A stretch of 64,000 nucleotides of DNA from NCBI RefSeq assembly GCF_019075875.1, contig NZ_JAHOOZ010000002.1, positions 310,001 through 374,000 on the forward strand. Direction: 5' to 3'. The notes under the pieces were generated by a model. That model saw nothing but the letters and a program-made list of their open reading frames with translations, made no database searches and was not told where the DNA came from. The translations under genes and the position numbers were made by a program. This document shows, piece by piece, positions 36,612-45,140 of the stretch. Within the stretch, counting starts at the first letter, position 1, and every line of letters starts with the position of its first letter. This DNA comes from Novosphingobium sp. G106 (lineage in GTDB: Bacteria > Pseudomonadota > Alphaproteobacteria > Sphingomonadales > Sphingomonadaceae).

Positions 36612-38045
36612 ATGCACATGAACGTCGAAACCGGCACGTTGAAACCCGGAGAGGCGCGCTGCCCGGCCGAGACTACGCAGGAAATCATCGCGCGCGACAA
36701 GGTCGCCGCGCCTGCCTGGGCCGCCAGCGAAAGCTACGAATACCTCGGCAGCGAGGACATCTCGAAGGACCGCTACACCACCGCCGAATTCGCCCAAGGT
36801 GAGTTCGACCGGCTGTGGACGCGCACCTGGCAGATGGCTTGCCGCGAGGAGCATATCCCCGACGTCGGCGACTATTACGTCTATGACCTCGGGCCCTACA
36901 GCTTCGTCGTCACGCGCAGCGGCGAGGACGAGATCCAGGCCCATTTCAATTCGTGCCTGCACCGCGGCACCAAGCTCAAGCCCTCGGGCACCACGGGCTT
37001 CTCGAACAACCTCAAGTGCCCGTTCCACGGCTGGACCTGGAACCTCGACGGCAGCCTCAAGGAAATCCCCGAGAAGTGGGACTTCAGCCATACCCAGGGC
37101 AAGAAGATGTGCCTGCCCGAAGCCCGTGTCGAGCGACTGGGCGGCTTCGTCTGGATCAACATGGATCCCGAAGCGCCGAGCCTGGCCGACTACCTGGGCA
37201 AGGAAGTCATGGCGCACATGAACGCCTGGAAGCTGGAAGACCGCTACATCTACCTGCACGTCCAGAAAAGCTACCCGGCCAACTGGAAGCTGACGATGGA
37301 GGCCTTCATGGAGGCCTATCACGTCGGCGACACGCACCCGCAGGTGGCGCCGGCGAACGGCGACGTGAACTCGCAGTACGACTGGTACGACGAGCATGTT
37401 AACCGCTTCATCTCGACGCTCGGCGTGGTCAGCCCTAAGTTATACAACAAGTACAGCGAGCAGGACATCGTCGAGCACTTCACCCTGGGTGACAGCTCGT
37501 CGCTGGGCGGCAGCAAGCCGCAGCTCAAGGACGGCGAGCGCGCCCGCCAGGTCATGGCCGACATGTTCCGCGGCATGTTCGAGAGTGCGACCAACACCGA
37601 TCTCAGCCACGTTTCGGACACCGAACTGCTCGACACCTACAGCTACACGTTCTTCCCGAACCTGTTCCTGTTCCCGGGCATCTCGCTGCCGATGATCTAT
37701 CGCTTCCGGCCCGATGCGCGCGACCATCGCCGCACGATCTACGAAGTGATGTTCATGCGCCCGTGCCCCAAGGACGGCTCGGTTCCCGAGACCGCCGAGG
37801 TCGAGATCCTCGAGGACCACCAGTCCTTCGCCGAGGCAAAGGGCATGGATCCGGTCTTCGGGGTGATCCTCAATCAGGATACTCGAAATCTGCACGCCCA
37901 GCAGGAAGGCCTCGAAGCCAGCGCCAAGCCGGGGATCACACTGGGTGACTACCAGGAAATCCGCATCCGCCACTTCCAGAAGGCAATCGACAAGTACATG
38001 GCGATGGAGCCCAAGCTCCCCGACTGGCGGACATCACAACGCTGA
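36612..38045 (+). CDS. Rieske non-haem-iron aromatic oxygenase, alpha subunit
   Basis: 477 residues from the ATG at 36612 (36618 also possible). The Rieske [2Fe-2S] ligands are C115-x-H117 and C136-x-x-H139 (NSCLHRGTKL and KCPFHGW). The catalytic iron site reads MEAFMEAYHVGDTH, giving E234-x2-H237-x4-H242. The C-terminal part is a normal ring-hydroxylating oxygenase catalytic domain. No beta subunit, ferredoxin or reductase gene is adjacent, so it either uses partners elsewhere or is a stand-alone type. The codon use is more strongly GC3-biased than the flanking DNA, which suggests a separate origin. Confidence 0.9.
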   Translation: MHMNVETGTLKPGEARCPAETTQEIIARDKVAAPAWAASESYEYLGSEDISKDRYTTAEFAQGEFDRLWTRTWQMACREEHIPDVGDYYVYDLGPYSFVVTRSGEDEIQAHFNSCLHRGTKLKPSGTTGFSNNLKCPFHGWTWNLDGSLKEIPEKWDFSHTQGKKMCLPEARVERLGGFVWINMDPEAPSLADYLGKEVMAHMNAWKLEDRYIYLHVQKSYPANWKLTMEAFMEAYHVGDTHPQVAPANGDVNSQYDWYDEHVNRFISTLGVVSPKLYNKYSEQDIVEHFTLGDSSSLGGSKPQLKDGERARQVMADMFRGMFESATNTDLSHVSDTELLDTYSYTFFPNLFLFPGISLPMIYRFRPDARDHRRTIYEVMFMRPCPKDGSVPETAEVEILEDHQSFAEAKGMDPVFGVILNQDTRNLHAQQEGLEASAKPGITLGDYQEIRIRHFQKAIDKYMAMEPKLPDWRTSQR

Positions 38046-38865
38046 ACGAGGAATGACCCAAGCTAAGCGGGAGGGGCAACGCTTCCGATCGCTCCCGCCC
38101 ATTCCCGTGAGCGGGAAACGCCTGCAGATCTACTTTCGATCAGCAACGGAACCAATCAGGTCCCGCCAAGCGCCCAGGTCGCGAGGGGAGACGATGCGTC
38201 GGCGCGTTCAATACTCAACGCCTCTGGAGACATTACAACGATGCAGATTGGCGCCTGTTCGACCATTCAATCGCAATCGGAAGCCCCCGGAGACGTCGAG
38301 ATCGTGTGGCGACAGGCCTTTGGCCACATCGAAAGTGCGGGGCGCGGAACGCTCGCCTGAGAAACCACCAGGCTTCAGTCGGGCGATCGCCAGGGTTTGC
38401 TTCGATGCTGTCACCGACTCCTCTTGTGCGTCGGCGGCCTGACCGGTCGGGTGCGGGCGATGCTCGGCCTGCGAGCACGATATCCAAAACAGCGACACCG
38501 CCATTGCCGCCTCCGGTTCCGCTTCGCTCCACCAATCGCACTGGACCACTCGGGGGGGGCCGATCATTGGGCCAATTTCGGCCAGCGCCTATCTCCCATC
38601 TGGTGCCATCGAAACACTTGCAGCGCTCGTGCTGGACAGAGAACTGGCGCGGGCTATCGAATAAGGCCTATGGGAACAGACGGCCCAATCGTCCCTGAGT
38701 CCTTTGCGTGGCGCAATACACCCTGCAGGCACACCGTCATTCACAGTACAACCCAGATGCTTTCGCCAATCAAAGTAAATTATCGGTCTTTACTAAAACT
38801 AGTAGGCGATAACATGGTCTGAATAACAGCTGAACGCCCATATTTTTCTTGCCAAACCACACAAT
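38046..38865. other. Long stretch without a recognised gene
   Basis: About 820 bases. Overlapping open frames on both strands show no family features. Around 38555-38665 a plus-strand frame reads IIGPISASAYLPSGAIETLAALVLDRELARAIE and stops, possibly the tail of a decayed gene. Confidence 0.35.
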
Positions 38866-39001
38866 TTGACATTCAGACTTCGAATACCCATATTCGTAAC
38901 ATCATGATGGCACCGATAACCCATTCTGAAATTCATCCGGGTAGCAGTACGGCACGGATGCACGCCCTAGCCGGCGAAGGCTAACGCCTTCCGTCTAGGG
39001 C
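38866..39001 (+). ncRNA. Candidate structured RNA, copy D
   Basis: TTGACA (38866-38871), 17-nt spacer, CATATT (38889-38894), so a near-consensus promoter. Core GGGTAGCAGTACGGCACG starts at 38939. The hairpin has outer stem GCCCTAG (38964-38970) and CTAGGGC (38995-39001) and inner stem GAAGGC/GCCTTC. The sequence after the -10 also resembles copy E (ATCATGATG against ATTATGATG). No terminator-type U-run. The next gene starts 322 nt downstream, so this copy is a good candidate for a free small RNA. Confidence 0.65.
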
Positions 39002-39322
39002 CCTTAATCGATCGAATAGCGGCCTTCGCGCTCAAGCTCGCGCGCCCAATGCATCCCGTGCTTCAGGTCTGAAAATCTGAATGACATGAGTGCCAATGGG
39101 ATCCTCCGAGTTCACAAGCCTGTGCACTGGGAGCGCCGAGTATGCGAGGCCTGCCCCACGATTGATCAGCGAACAGAGCATCGCCTGCGATGGTACTTCT
39201 ATCGAAGCCGAAGGAAACCTGAGGCAGAGTTCACACGCAATCCTCGTTTAGATTGCGCTGTGAAACCTCACAGGACAATTGGCTCGTCCGCGCTCCAACC
39301 GCTTATTCCCGAGGATTTTGAA

Positions 39323-39619
39323 ATGCACAGCCATAGATTGTTGTCCAAGAGTAGAACTCAACAAACAATTCGACTCTCATATAATTCGCCCGATCGCCCG
39401 AATGCCTTTCACGATAATATGGCCAGTAATGCCCTCTTCGACACGCAGGCAGGCCATATCGAGTATGCCTTAGCTTTTGGGGATGCAAAAACTCGCAAAC
39501 AATTTCACCGCTTCGTAAACAACGAATTCCACGGAGGCGAAATCCGCAGAGTTATGCTAGCGTCGGCCCTGGGAACTATTTCTATAGTAATTATATCAGT
39601 TTTCGCAGCGCTGCTATAA
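39323..39619 (+). CDS. 98-residue tail-anchored protein
   Basis: ATG at 39323 behind GAGGATTTTGAA. MHSHRLLSKSRTQQTIRLSYNSPDRPNAFHDN...YALAFGDAKTRKQFHRFVNNEFHGGEIRRVMLASALGTISIVIISVFAALL has a soluble polar part and one C-terminal hydrophobic helix. Length and topology equal those of the proteins at 12752 and 34321, but the sequence is not clearly related. The gene is in a lower-GC segment. Function unknown. Confidence 0.55.
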   Translation: MHSHRLLSKSRTQQTIRLSYNSPDRPNAFHDNMASNALFDTQAGHIEYALAFGDAKTRKQFHRFVNNEFHGGEIRRVMLASALGTISIVIISVFAALL

Positions 39620-39677
39620 CATAGACGACGCGCCTAACCTTATGATATATTGGTTATTCATTTAAAGAATAAGCGGT

Positions 39678-39827
39678 ATGAACATAATCTTCGTTATGAT
39701 ATTATCATCTATATATTGCGCTGCCTTTGTGGTCACCCGCCGTCCGCGGATATATTGGGCCGTTACCTCCCTCGCGTTTCTATTAGCCGCGACATCACTG
39801 ATGATGTTCACCGAAATTCTTTCATAA
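39678..39827 (+). CDS. 49-residue double-TM micro-protein
   Basis: A short frame starting at ATG 39678 encodes MNIIFVMILSSIYCAAFVV, TRRPRIY and WAVTSLAFLLAATSLMMF, then TEILS and a stop: two hydrophobic helices joined by a basic turn, an arrangement found in small inner-membrane proteins and type I toxins. The ribosome-binding site is weak (AAGCGGT). The segment is AT-rich. It ends 43 nt before the next gene. Confidence 0.45.
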   Translation: MNIIFVMILSSIYCAAFVVTRRPRIYWAVTSLAFLLAATSLMMFTEILS

Positions 39828-39870
39828 TAATATCGACGCCAGACAGCAAGGATCATTAAAGGATCATATA

Positions 39871-40428
39871 ATGAATCTCATTGCGCAATCACGCCTAATG
39901 AAAACCCTCCTAAATGTTGCCGGCAACCAGGCCGATAGCATTCTTAGCGATGGAGAAATAAGCGCTATTTCATTGGAGCGTAGAATCTCTGATTTAGAAA
40001 TATCCCCTCTTCTTGACAAGCAGTTACTGGCCACCGCACTTCGAGTCGCCGGCGACCTAGGTCTCTCGAGCGGTGTCCGGAATAGTTTATTCAATCGGTT
40101 CCAAAATCCCGCCCCAACCGTAGCGATCGATGCGCAGCGACGAGCAATCATCAGCGAGGTGAAGGCGAAGGGGCTGCCTATGGAACTGGCGATGGATTAT
40201 GCAAATACCCTAGAACGCCGACTCACCGTCTCCCCCGAGGATTTGGGGGATACGCTCTGGGCCTATGCTTCGGTTTACGAGGAGATTTGGAGCGATCCGA
40301 GGATAGGTGCGCGCGCTCCGACGAGGAGAATCATGTTAGCTATGGCGACGGTTCTTCGCGCCCGCAGCGCGCAGCTCGCGATGAATGCCTCACTGACTAC
40401 AGCGACTGCATTCCGGGTCAGCAGCTAA
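39871..40428 (+). CDS. Unknown-family protein, paralogue of 40829-41503
   Basis: 185 residues, ATG at 39871 behind AAAGGATCATATA. It is all-helical. Shared with the protein at 40829 are DKQLLATALRVAG, AIDAQRRAI, the segment leading to LERR, and WAYASVYEEIWSDPRIGARAPTRRIMLAMATVL. The W-x-D-P-R-I-G-A-x-A-x-x-R-R-x-M-L-x-M-x-T-x-L signature is nearly invariant between the two. Unlike its paralogue it has no C-terminal membrane helix. No known family is recognised. Confidence 0.6.
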   Translation: MNLIAQSRLMKTLLNVAGNQADSILSDGEISAISLERRISDLEISPLLDKQLLATALRVAGDLGLSSGVRNSLFNRFQNPAPTVAIDAQRRAIISEVKAKGLPMELAMDYANTLERRLTVSPEDLGDTLWAYASVYEEIWSDPRIGARAPTRRIMLAMATVLRARSAQLAMNASLTTATAFRVSS

Positions 40429-40635
40429 GCAGTAATGTGTCTCGAGGCAGCGCGAGTGGTGATGGGAAAAGGGAAAAGGCCAAAATTTTGACGAACCGCT
40501 GCCGAAGTACATGGCCGCATCGATTGTCTTCAGCAAGCGATGTCGGCGAGGTCGTCGTTTGCCTCTGATTATAAGAGCGCCGTGGGAAATGTGGCCCTAA
40601 CGTTCGATCAACAGTCTATCAAAAGGAGTATTACT

Positions 40636-40800
40636 TTGAATGATGATGCCCCTTTCCCTGCGAGAGCGAGGGAGATGATCGATCACCCCGGTTCTGCGAC
40701 GGGAAAAGTTATTCCGTTCGCAACGCCGACAGGGCGCCCGCTTTCGAAGGGCGGTTCAGCGTGGAGGCCAAGACCGACGGAGCCCCCAAGTGCGGCTTGA
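40636..40800 (+). CDS. 54-residue hypothetical protein with TTG start
   Basis: TTG at 40636 behind AAAGGAG gives a Pro-rich, unstructured small protein (NDDAPFPARAREMIDHPGSATGKVIPFATPTGRPLSKGG...). It ends 28 nt before the 224-residue paralogue. The strong ribosome-binding site is the main support. Confidence 0.4.
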   Translation: MNDDAPFPARAREMIDHPGSATGKVIPFATPTGRPLSKGGSAWRPRPTEPPSAA

Positions 40801-40828
40801 CAGAAATCTATAAGTTAAGGAGCTCGAA

Positions 40829-41503
40829 ATGAATAGGCGTCAGTCCAGGCGGCCTGATCTATTAGATGATTTGATGCAGACTGCAGCTGCCCGCGCCAAA
40901 GAGATATCTTCCGCCCCGGGGGCTGCTGCAAGGCTACGTCAGGTCGGATCGGACGATCTCAGTGAGATTGGACGGCTGGAGACTTCTCCCTTTGCCGAGG
41001 ACCAACTGGTAGCTGTGGCGCTGCGGCTAGCGGGGTCGAGATCAATGCGAGGTGACCTCGAAGAAAGTCTCAGGAGATATATGGAGACCCCGGCCTCTTC
41101 GCTCGAGACGGAAGCCCAGCGGCAGACTATTTGGAGGACAAACCGGCAAACTCCGCTACCGATTGCTCAGGCCGAGGCTGCCGCCGGCACCATAGAACGG
41201 GACATAGTTAGCGGTGGCAGAGATGCATCGCAGGAGCTTGCCCGATGGGCCGCTTTCTATGCGGACTTCTGGTGCGATCCACGCATAGGTGCCAGCGCTC
41301 ACGCCCGACGGGTGATGTTGTTCATGGTGACATTTCTCCACGATCGGGCCAATCCGTTTGATGAACCTGCCCCCCCTGCTCAATGGAGCAAGCTTGTGAC
41401 GGGAGGATCGTCCAACGACGCCCCGCCGTATCAATTTGGCTGCCTGGGGCAAGGCATATTCGTTGTCCTGCTAGTGACATTCTTTCTGCTGATTACGCCT
41501 TGA
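40829..41503 (+). CDS. Tail-anchored unknown-family protein, paralogue of 39871-40428
   Basis: 224 residues, ATG at 40829 behind AAGGAGCTCGAA. The helical core (DQLVAVALRLAGSRSMRGDL, TEAQRQTIWRTN, AGTIERDI, RWAAFYADFWCDPRIGASAHARRVMLFMVTFL) matches the 185-residue neighbour. A linker then leads to a C-terminal membrane anchor (FGCLGQGIFVVLLVTFFLLITP). Tandem duplication followed by gain or loss of the anchor is likely. Function unknown. Confidence 0.65.
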   Translation: MNRRQSRRPDLLDDLMQTAAARAKEISSAPGAAARLRQVGSDDLSEIGRLETSPFAEDQLVAVALRLAGSRSMRGDLEESLRRYMETPASSLETEAQRQTIWRTNRQTPLPIAQAEAAAGTIERDIVSGGRDASQELARWAAFYADFWCDPRIGASAHARRVMLFMVTFLHDRANPFDEPAPPAQWSKLVTGGSSNDAPPYQFGCLGQGIFVVLLVTFFLLITP

Positions 41504-41824
41504 GCCACCGCCGTCGACCATGCGAACGTCTCCAAAGATTTTGGTCGTTCAGCAGTTCAGGGGGCCGTCCAATCGGTGGCGTATCCGGTCGTGCGTTCCC
41601 TTCCCATTGTATTGATGATAGGCTCACTGCCATGATGCGGCATTCATCTTTTGTTCGGCTTCAAGCTTACGGGGGTAGCCTTATGATCCGGCTCCTCCCC
41701 CTCGGTGCGTAGCAGCCGCTAAGAGGTAGCGGTCGCATCGCGTCCGAGGGCGCTCAGTTCGCTCTCCGCTCCCACACTCTCAGTGTATCCCTTCTTTCGG
41801 CCCGCGAAGCGCCTGGAGATTGAT
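41504..41824. other. Intergenic, hairpins but no gene
   Basis: About 320 bases. A short hairpin CCGCT-AAGAGGT-AGCGG is present near 41717. No conserved core of the RNA family is found here. Confidence 0.35.
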
Positions 41825-42178
41825 ATGAAGACCGATGATATTCAGATTCTTCCCGAAGTATTACTAATCGAACGACGTGCGGAATTCGAGGAGGCTATGG
41901 CACAGAATTTTGCCGGATCTCCAGAAGCCGTTCCATCAGTTCAGGATCGTCAAGCAGTTCGCGACATATACGAGTTGTTGATCGCTGTACTGAATGGCAA
42001 GGATGGCATATCAGCCGTAGAATCCCCGGATGCATTCTCAGCAACTTACTACAGCCGATTTGGCGATGCACTTTCTCCGATTCTCAGAGACGTTCTAGGG
42101 GATTCCGCCTCGCAATCTTTCGTGGCCAAAGCCGTCGATTGTTTCTGGGGAGCAGTTCGTGCTGTTCGCTCCCGATAA
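41825..42178 (+). CDS. Globin-like small protein lacking the proximal histidine
   Basis: 117 residues, ATG at 41825. The C-terminal half (ATYYSRFGDALSPILRDVLGDSASQSFVAKAVDCFWGAVRAV) follows the G-H helix pattern of bacterial haemoglobins (HY-x2-VG-x2-LL-x2-I-x-EVLGDAAT...AW-x-x-AY). The helix-F region before it is short and has no His where the haem-binding residue should be. A paralogue lies at 48313. Its last 20 nt overlap the start of a uroporphyrinogen-III-synthase-like gene, which gives a tetrapyrrole context. It may be a haem-free or differently liganded globin; the assignment is tentative. Confidence 0.45.
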   Translation: MKTDDIQILPEVLLIERRAEFEEAMAQNFAGSPEAVPSVQDRQAVRDIYELLIAVLNGKDGISAVESPDAFSATYYSRFGDALSPILRDVLGDSASQSFVAKAVDCFWGAVRAVRSR

Positions 42179-42824
42179 TCAAATTTGGGTGACAAGGACC
42201 GCTCCATTCAATCAGTTAACGGCGCGACATCTCAAGAACGCAGGCCTCAATCCATTGCTGGCGCCCGCGCTTCAGGTAGTTCCGCTTCGAGCGAACGGAC
42301 CAATGATTGTCCCCGATGCCCTGGTATTCACAAGCCTGCAGGGCGTTCGGCATCACCCCTTCCTCCCTTCACTCGCTCATCTACCGGTGTTCGCGGTGGG
42401 CGGCCATACCGCCCGGATGGCGCGCCTTCGCGGATATAAAAAAGTCACTTCCGCTTGGGGTGATGTGCATGACCTTCGGAAACTCATATGCGCTGAGATG
42501 CCCTTCGGCGCGACGATAATGCATCTAAGTGCTGCTCAGCCCGCTGGAGATCTTGTTGGCATGCTCAGCGACGACGGTTACCAAGCCAGGCGCCGCAGTG
42601 TTTATAAGACGATGGAGACGAATTTTTCCGATCTCGAGGGGGTGGCGGCGAATCTCTCTTTGATCGGGACGATCCTTATTCATTCGCCCCGCGCAGGATG
42701 GCATGTCGCCCAATGGCTTGAAGAGCGACGAATGAATTGGTCGGGTATCATTTATTGCATTTCGCCAGCAGCCTCCGAACCGTTTAAAAATAAAGGCATA
42801 GCACGGGTGTCAGTGGGCGTGTAA
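42159..42824 (+). pseudogene. Uroporphyrinogen-III synthase (HemD)-like, C-terminus split off by IS21
   Basis: GTG at 42159 behind GGGGAG, overlapping the globin-like gene by 20 nt. The HemD fold is visible: IWVTRTAPFNQLTARHLKNAGLNPLLAPALQVVPL, DALVFTSLQGVRHH, LPVFAVGGHTARMARLRGYKKVTSAWGDVHDLRKLI and IMHLSAAQPAGDLVGMLSDDGYQARRRSVYKT. The frame runs into an IS21 element at 42808 and ends five codons later. Joining 42807 to 45147 restores ...KGIARVAIATRPTERSLLDLI..., the expected HemD C-terminus, for about 257 residues in total. The truncated protein lacks about 40 residues and may be inactive. Confidence 0.75.
42802..42807. repeat. Target-site duplication, left copy (CACGGG)
   Basis: CACGGG at 42802-42807 directly abuts the IS21 left end TGTCAGTGGGC and is repeated at 45141-45146 after the right end. 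Confidence 0.85.
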
Positions 42825-42870
42825 TTCTCCGCAAAAGTGGGCTTTGAAAATTCCCTGATTGTTGGACCTG

Positions 42871-42912
42871 GTTGCCCAATGAGCCGGGGTTAACCCCGGC
42901 TCATTGGGCAAC
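42871..42912. repeat. 42-bp perfect palindrome inside IS21 left end
   Basis: GTTGCCCAATGAGCCGGGG, then TTAA, then CCCCGGCTCATTGGGCAAC: 21 bp on each side, with no mismatch, ending 40 bp before istA. As RNA it would form a very stable hairpin in the istA leader or block read-through transcription from outside. Confidence 0.85.
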
Positions 42913-42952
42913 GCCAAAATCGGCGCGATGACCTCCTGCGGGAGGCCCGCCG

Positions 42953-44209
42953 ATGATCCGACTTGGAGAAGCCATGATGATACTGGAGCTGCACCGGCAG
43001 GGGCTGTCGGTGACCGCCATCGCCCGTCGGACGGGCCGCGATCCCAAGACCATTCGCAAATACATCGAGCGCGGCGTCGAGGTGCCGGCGTACGGCCCGC
43101 GCCAGTTGGGGCGTCCGTGCAAGATCGCGCCGTACATGGAGTTCCTGCGCGAGCGGGTCACCGCGTTTCCCGAACTCACGGCCTCGCGGCTGACCCGCGA
43201 GATCCGGGAGATGGGCTACGCCGGCGCCTATACCGCCGTGAAGCGATACCTCGCCGCGATCCGGCCCGAGCACGATCCCAAGCCCTACGAGGTCCGCTTC
43301 GAGACCAAGGCCGGTGTGCAGGGCCAGGTCGACTTCGCCCGCTTCGTCGTCGAGTTCACCGACGAGCCGGGGGTGGTGCGCATCGTCTGGTTGTTCAGCC
43401 TGGTGCTGGGCTACTCGCGGTTCCTGTTTGCCCGCTATGTGCTGCACCAGGACCTGCAGACGCTGCTGCGCTGTCACATGCAGGCCTTCGAGGCGCTGGG
43501 CGGCGTGCCGATCGAGATCCTCTACGACCGCATGAAGACGGCGGTGACCGGCGAGGATGATCAGGGCCACATTGTCTACAACACCTCGCTGCTGGCGCTG
43601 GCGAAGCATTACCGCTTCCAGCCCAGGGCCTGCCGTCCCTATCGCGCAAAAACGAAGGGCAAGGTTGAGCGGCCCTTCCGCTATATCCGCGAGGACTTCT
43701 TCCTGGGGCGATCCTTCCGCAACATGGAGGACCTCAATGTCCAGCTCATCGACTGGCTCGATACGGTCGCCAATGCACGCGTGCACGGGACGACCCAACG
43801 CGTGGTGGCCGAGGCCCTAGCCGAGGAACAGGGGGAACTTCAGCGGCTCCCCGACCATCGCTTCAACGCCGTCCTGAAGCTCGAGCGGCGGGTTACCCAT
43901 GATGGCTTCGTCGCGGTTGGCGGCAACTTCTACAGCGTGCCCGACCGGACCCGCCGGCTCGTCGAGATCGAGCAGCTGCCGGATCTGGTGCGCATCATCG
44001 ACCGCGGCATCGTCGTCGCCGAGCATCCCGTGCTCGAAGGGCGCCGGCAATATCGTATCGACCGGCGCCATCGCACCGGACGGCCGCAGCCGCGAACGCC
44101 GGAGAGGCCCATGACAATGATCGGCCGGATCGGCGACCATGTGCCACTGCGTTCGCTGGCGGTCTATGAGGCGATCGGCGCGAGCCTGGCGATGGAGGGG
44201 CGGCCATGA
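42953..44209 (+). CDS. istA: IS21 transposase IstA
   Basis: 418 residues, ATG at 42953 behind GGGAGGC. An N-terminal helix-turn-helix (EAMMILELHRQGLSVTAIARRTGRDPKTIRKYI) precedes the DDE integrase core: GQVDFARF, EILYDRMKTAV and KGKVERPFRYIREDF supply the acidic residues. A C-terminal beta-barrel part follows (GNFYSVPDRTRRLVEI). It catalyses IS21 transposition with IstB. Overlaps istB by 4 nt. Confidence 0.95.
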   Translation: MIRLGEAMMILELHRQGLSVTAIARRTGRDPKTIRKYIERGVEVPAYGPRQLGRPCKIAPYMEFLRERVTAFPELTASRLTREIREMGYAGAYTAVKRYLAAIRPEHDPKPYEVRFETKAGVQGQVDFARFVVEFTDEPGVVRIVWLFSLVLGYSRFLFARYVLHQDLQTLLRCHMQAFEALGGVPIEILYDRMKTAVTGEDDQGHIVYNTSLLALAKHYRFQPRACRPYRAKTKGKVERPFRYIREDFFLGRSFRNMEDLNVQLIDWLDTVANARVHGTTQRVVAEALAEEQGELQRLPDHRFNAVLKLERRVTHDGFVAVGGNFYSVPDRTRRLVEIEQLPDLVRIIDRGIVVAEHPVLEGRRQYRIDRRHRTGRPQPRTPERPMTMIGRIGDHVPLRSLAVYEAIGASLAMEGRP

Positions 44210-45063
44210 ACGGTGCGGCACCATCCTCGCGCGTCGACTCCATCCGCCGCAGCCTCGTCATGCTCAAGATGCCGCGCGCACTCGAGATCCTCGATGCCAC
44301 CCTGCGGCGCATCGAGCAGGGTCAGATCGATGGCATCGAAGCGCTTGATGAGCTGCTGGGCGAAGAGCTCTCGCTGCGCGAGAACCGCCGGATCAAGGCT
44401 GCCCTGCGCATGGCGCGGCTCCCTGTGGTCAAGACCCTGGCCGGCTACGACTTCTCCTTCCAGCCATCGCTCGATAAGAACCGCATCCTGGCGCTCGCCG
44501 GCCTCGACTTTATCGAACGAGCCGAGGTCGTCCATCTGCTCGGCCCTCCCGGCACCGGCAAAAGCCACATCGCTACAGCACTTGCCGTCGAGGCCGTCCG
44601 CGCCGGCAAAGCAGTCTACTTCATCCCGCTCGCCGATCTGATCGCGCAGCTTGCCAAAGCCGAGCGTGAAGGCACACTGAGGGAGAAGATCCGCTTCCTC
44701 ACCAGGGCATCGCTGCTGGTCGTCGACGAGATCGGTTACCTGCCGGTCACGCCCGGCGGCGCCAACCTGTTCTTCCAGCTCGTCAACGCCCGCTACGAAA
44801 AGGGCGCCATGATCCTCACTTCCAATCGCGGCTTCGCCGAATGGGGAGAGGTCTTCGGCGATCCTGTCGTCGCCACCGCGCTGCTCGACAGGCTGCTGCA
44901 CCACGCCGTCGTCATCCAGATCGAAGGCTCCAGCTACCGCATGCGTGAGCACGCGGCGCTCGTGCCCGAAAACGTCCGCAACGGCGCCCCGTTCAATCCG
45001 CACCCGCCAAAGCGCCGCGGGCGACCACCGATGAAAGGAAAGCCCGATCACGAATACGGCTGA
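44206..45063 (+). CDS. istB: IS21 helper ATPase IstB
   Basis: 285 residues, ATG overlapping the istA stop. It is a DnaC-like AAA+ ATPase with Walker A LGPPGTGKSH (112-121), Walker B LLVVDEIGYLP and sensor ILTSNRGFAEW. IstB assembles on target DNA and delivers it to IstA. Complete. Confidence 0.95.
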   Translation: MNGAAPSSRVDSIRRSLVMLKMPRALEILDATLRRIEQGQIDGIEALDELLGEELSLRENRRIKAALRMARLPVVKTLAGYDFSFQPSLDKNRILALAGLDFIERAEVVHLLGPPGTGKSHIATALAVEAVRAGKAVYFIPLADLIAQLAKAEREGTLREKIRFLTRASLLVVDEIGYLPVTPGGANLFFQLVNARYEKGAMILTSNRGFAEWGEVFGDPVVATALLDRLLHHAVVIQIEGSSYRMREHAALVPENVRNGAPFNPHPPKRRGRPPMKGKPDHEYG

Positions 45064-45140
45064 TCACCGCTCCGTCCAAAACCGCCAACGTAGGGAATTT
45101 TGGGCGCCCACATCTGGGGAAAGTTCGGTGCCCGTTGACA

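Larger units (their letters stand above)
42808..45140 (+). mobile_element. IS21-family insertion sequence, complete
   Basis: 2333 bp with ends TGTCAGTGGGC (left) and the reverse complement of TGTCAACGGGC (right). About 48 bases at each end align in inverted orientation, including GTGGGC and AAAATTCCC, as is usual for IS21 with repeated terminal sites. It carries istA and istB with a 4-nt overlap and generated a 6-bp duplication CACGGG. Both genes are intact, so the element is probably active. It has split the HemD-like gene. Confidence 0.92.
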
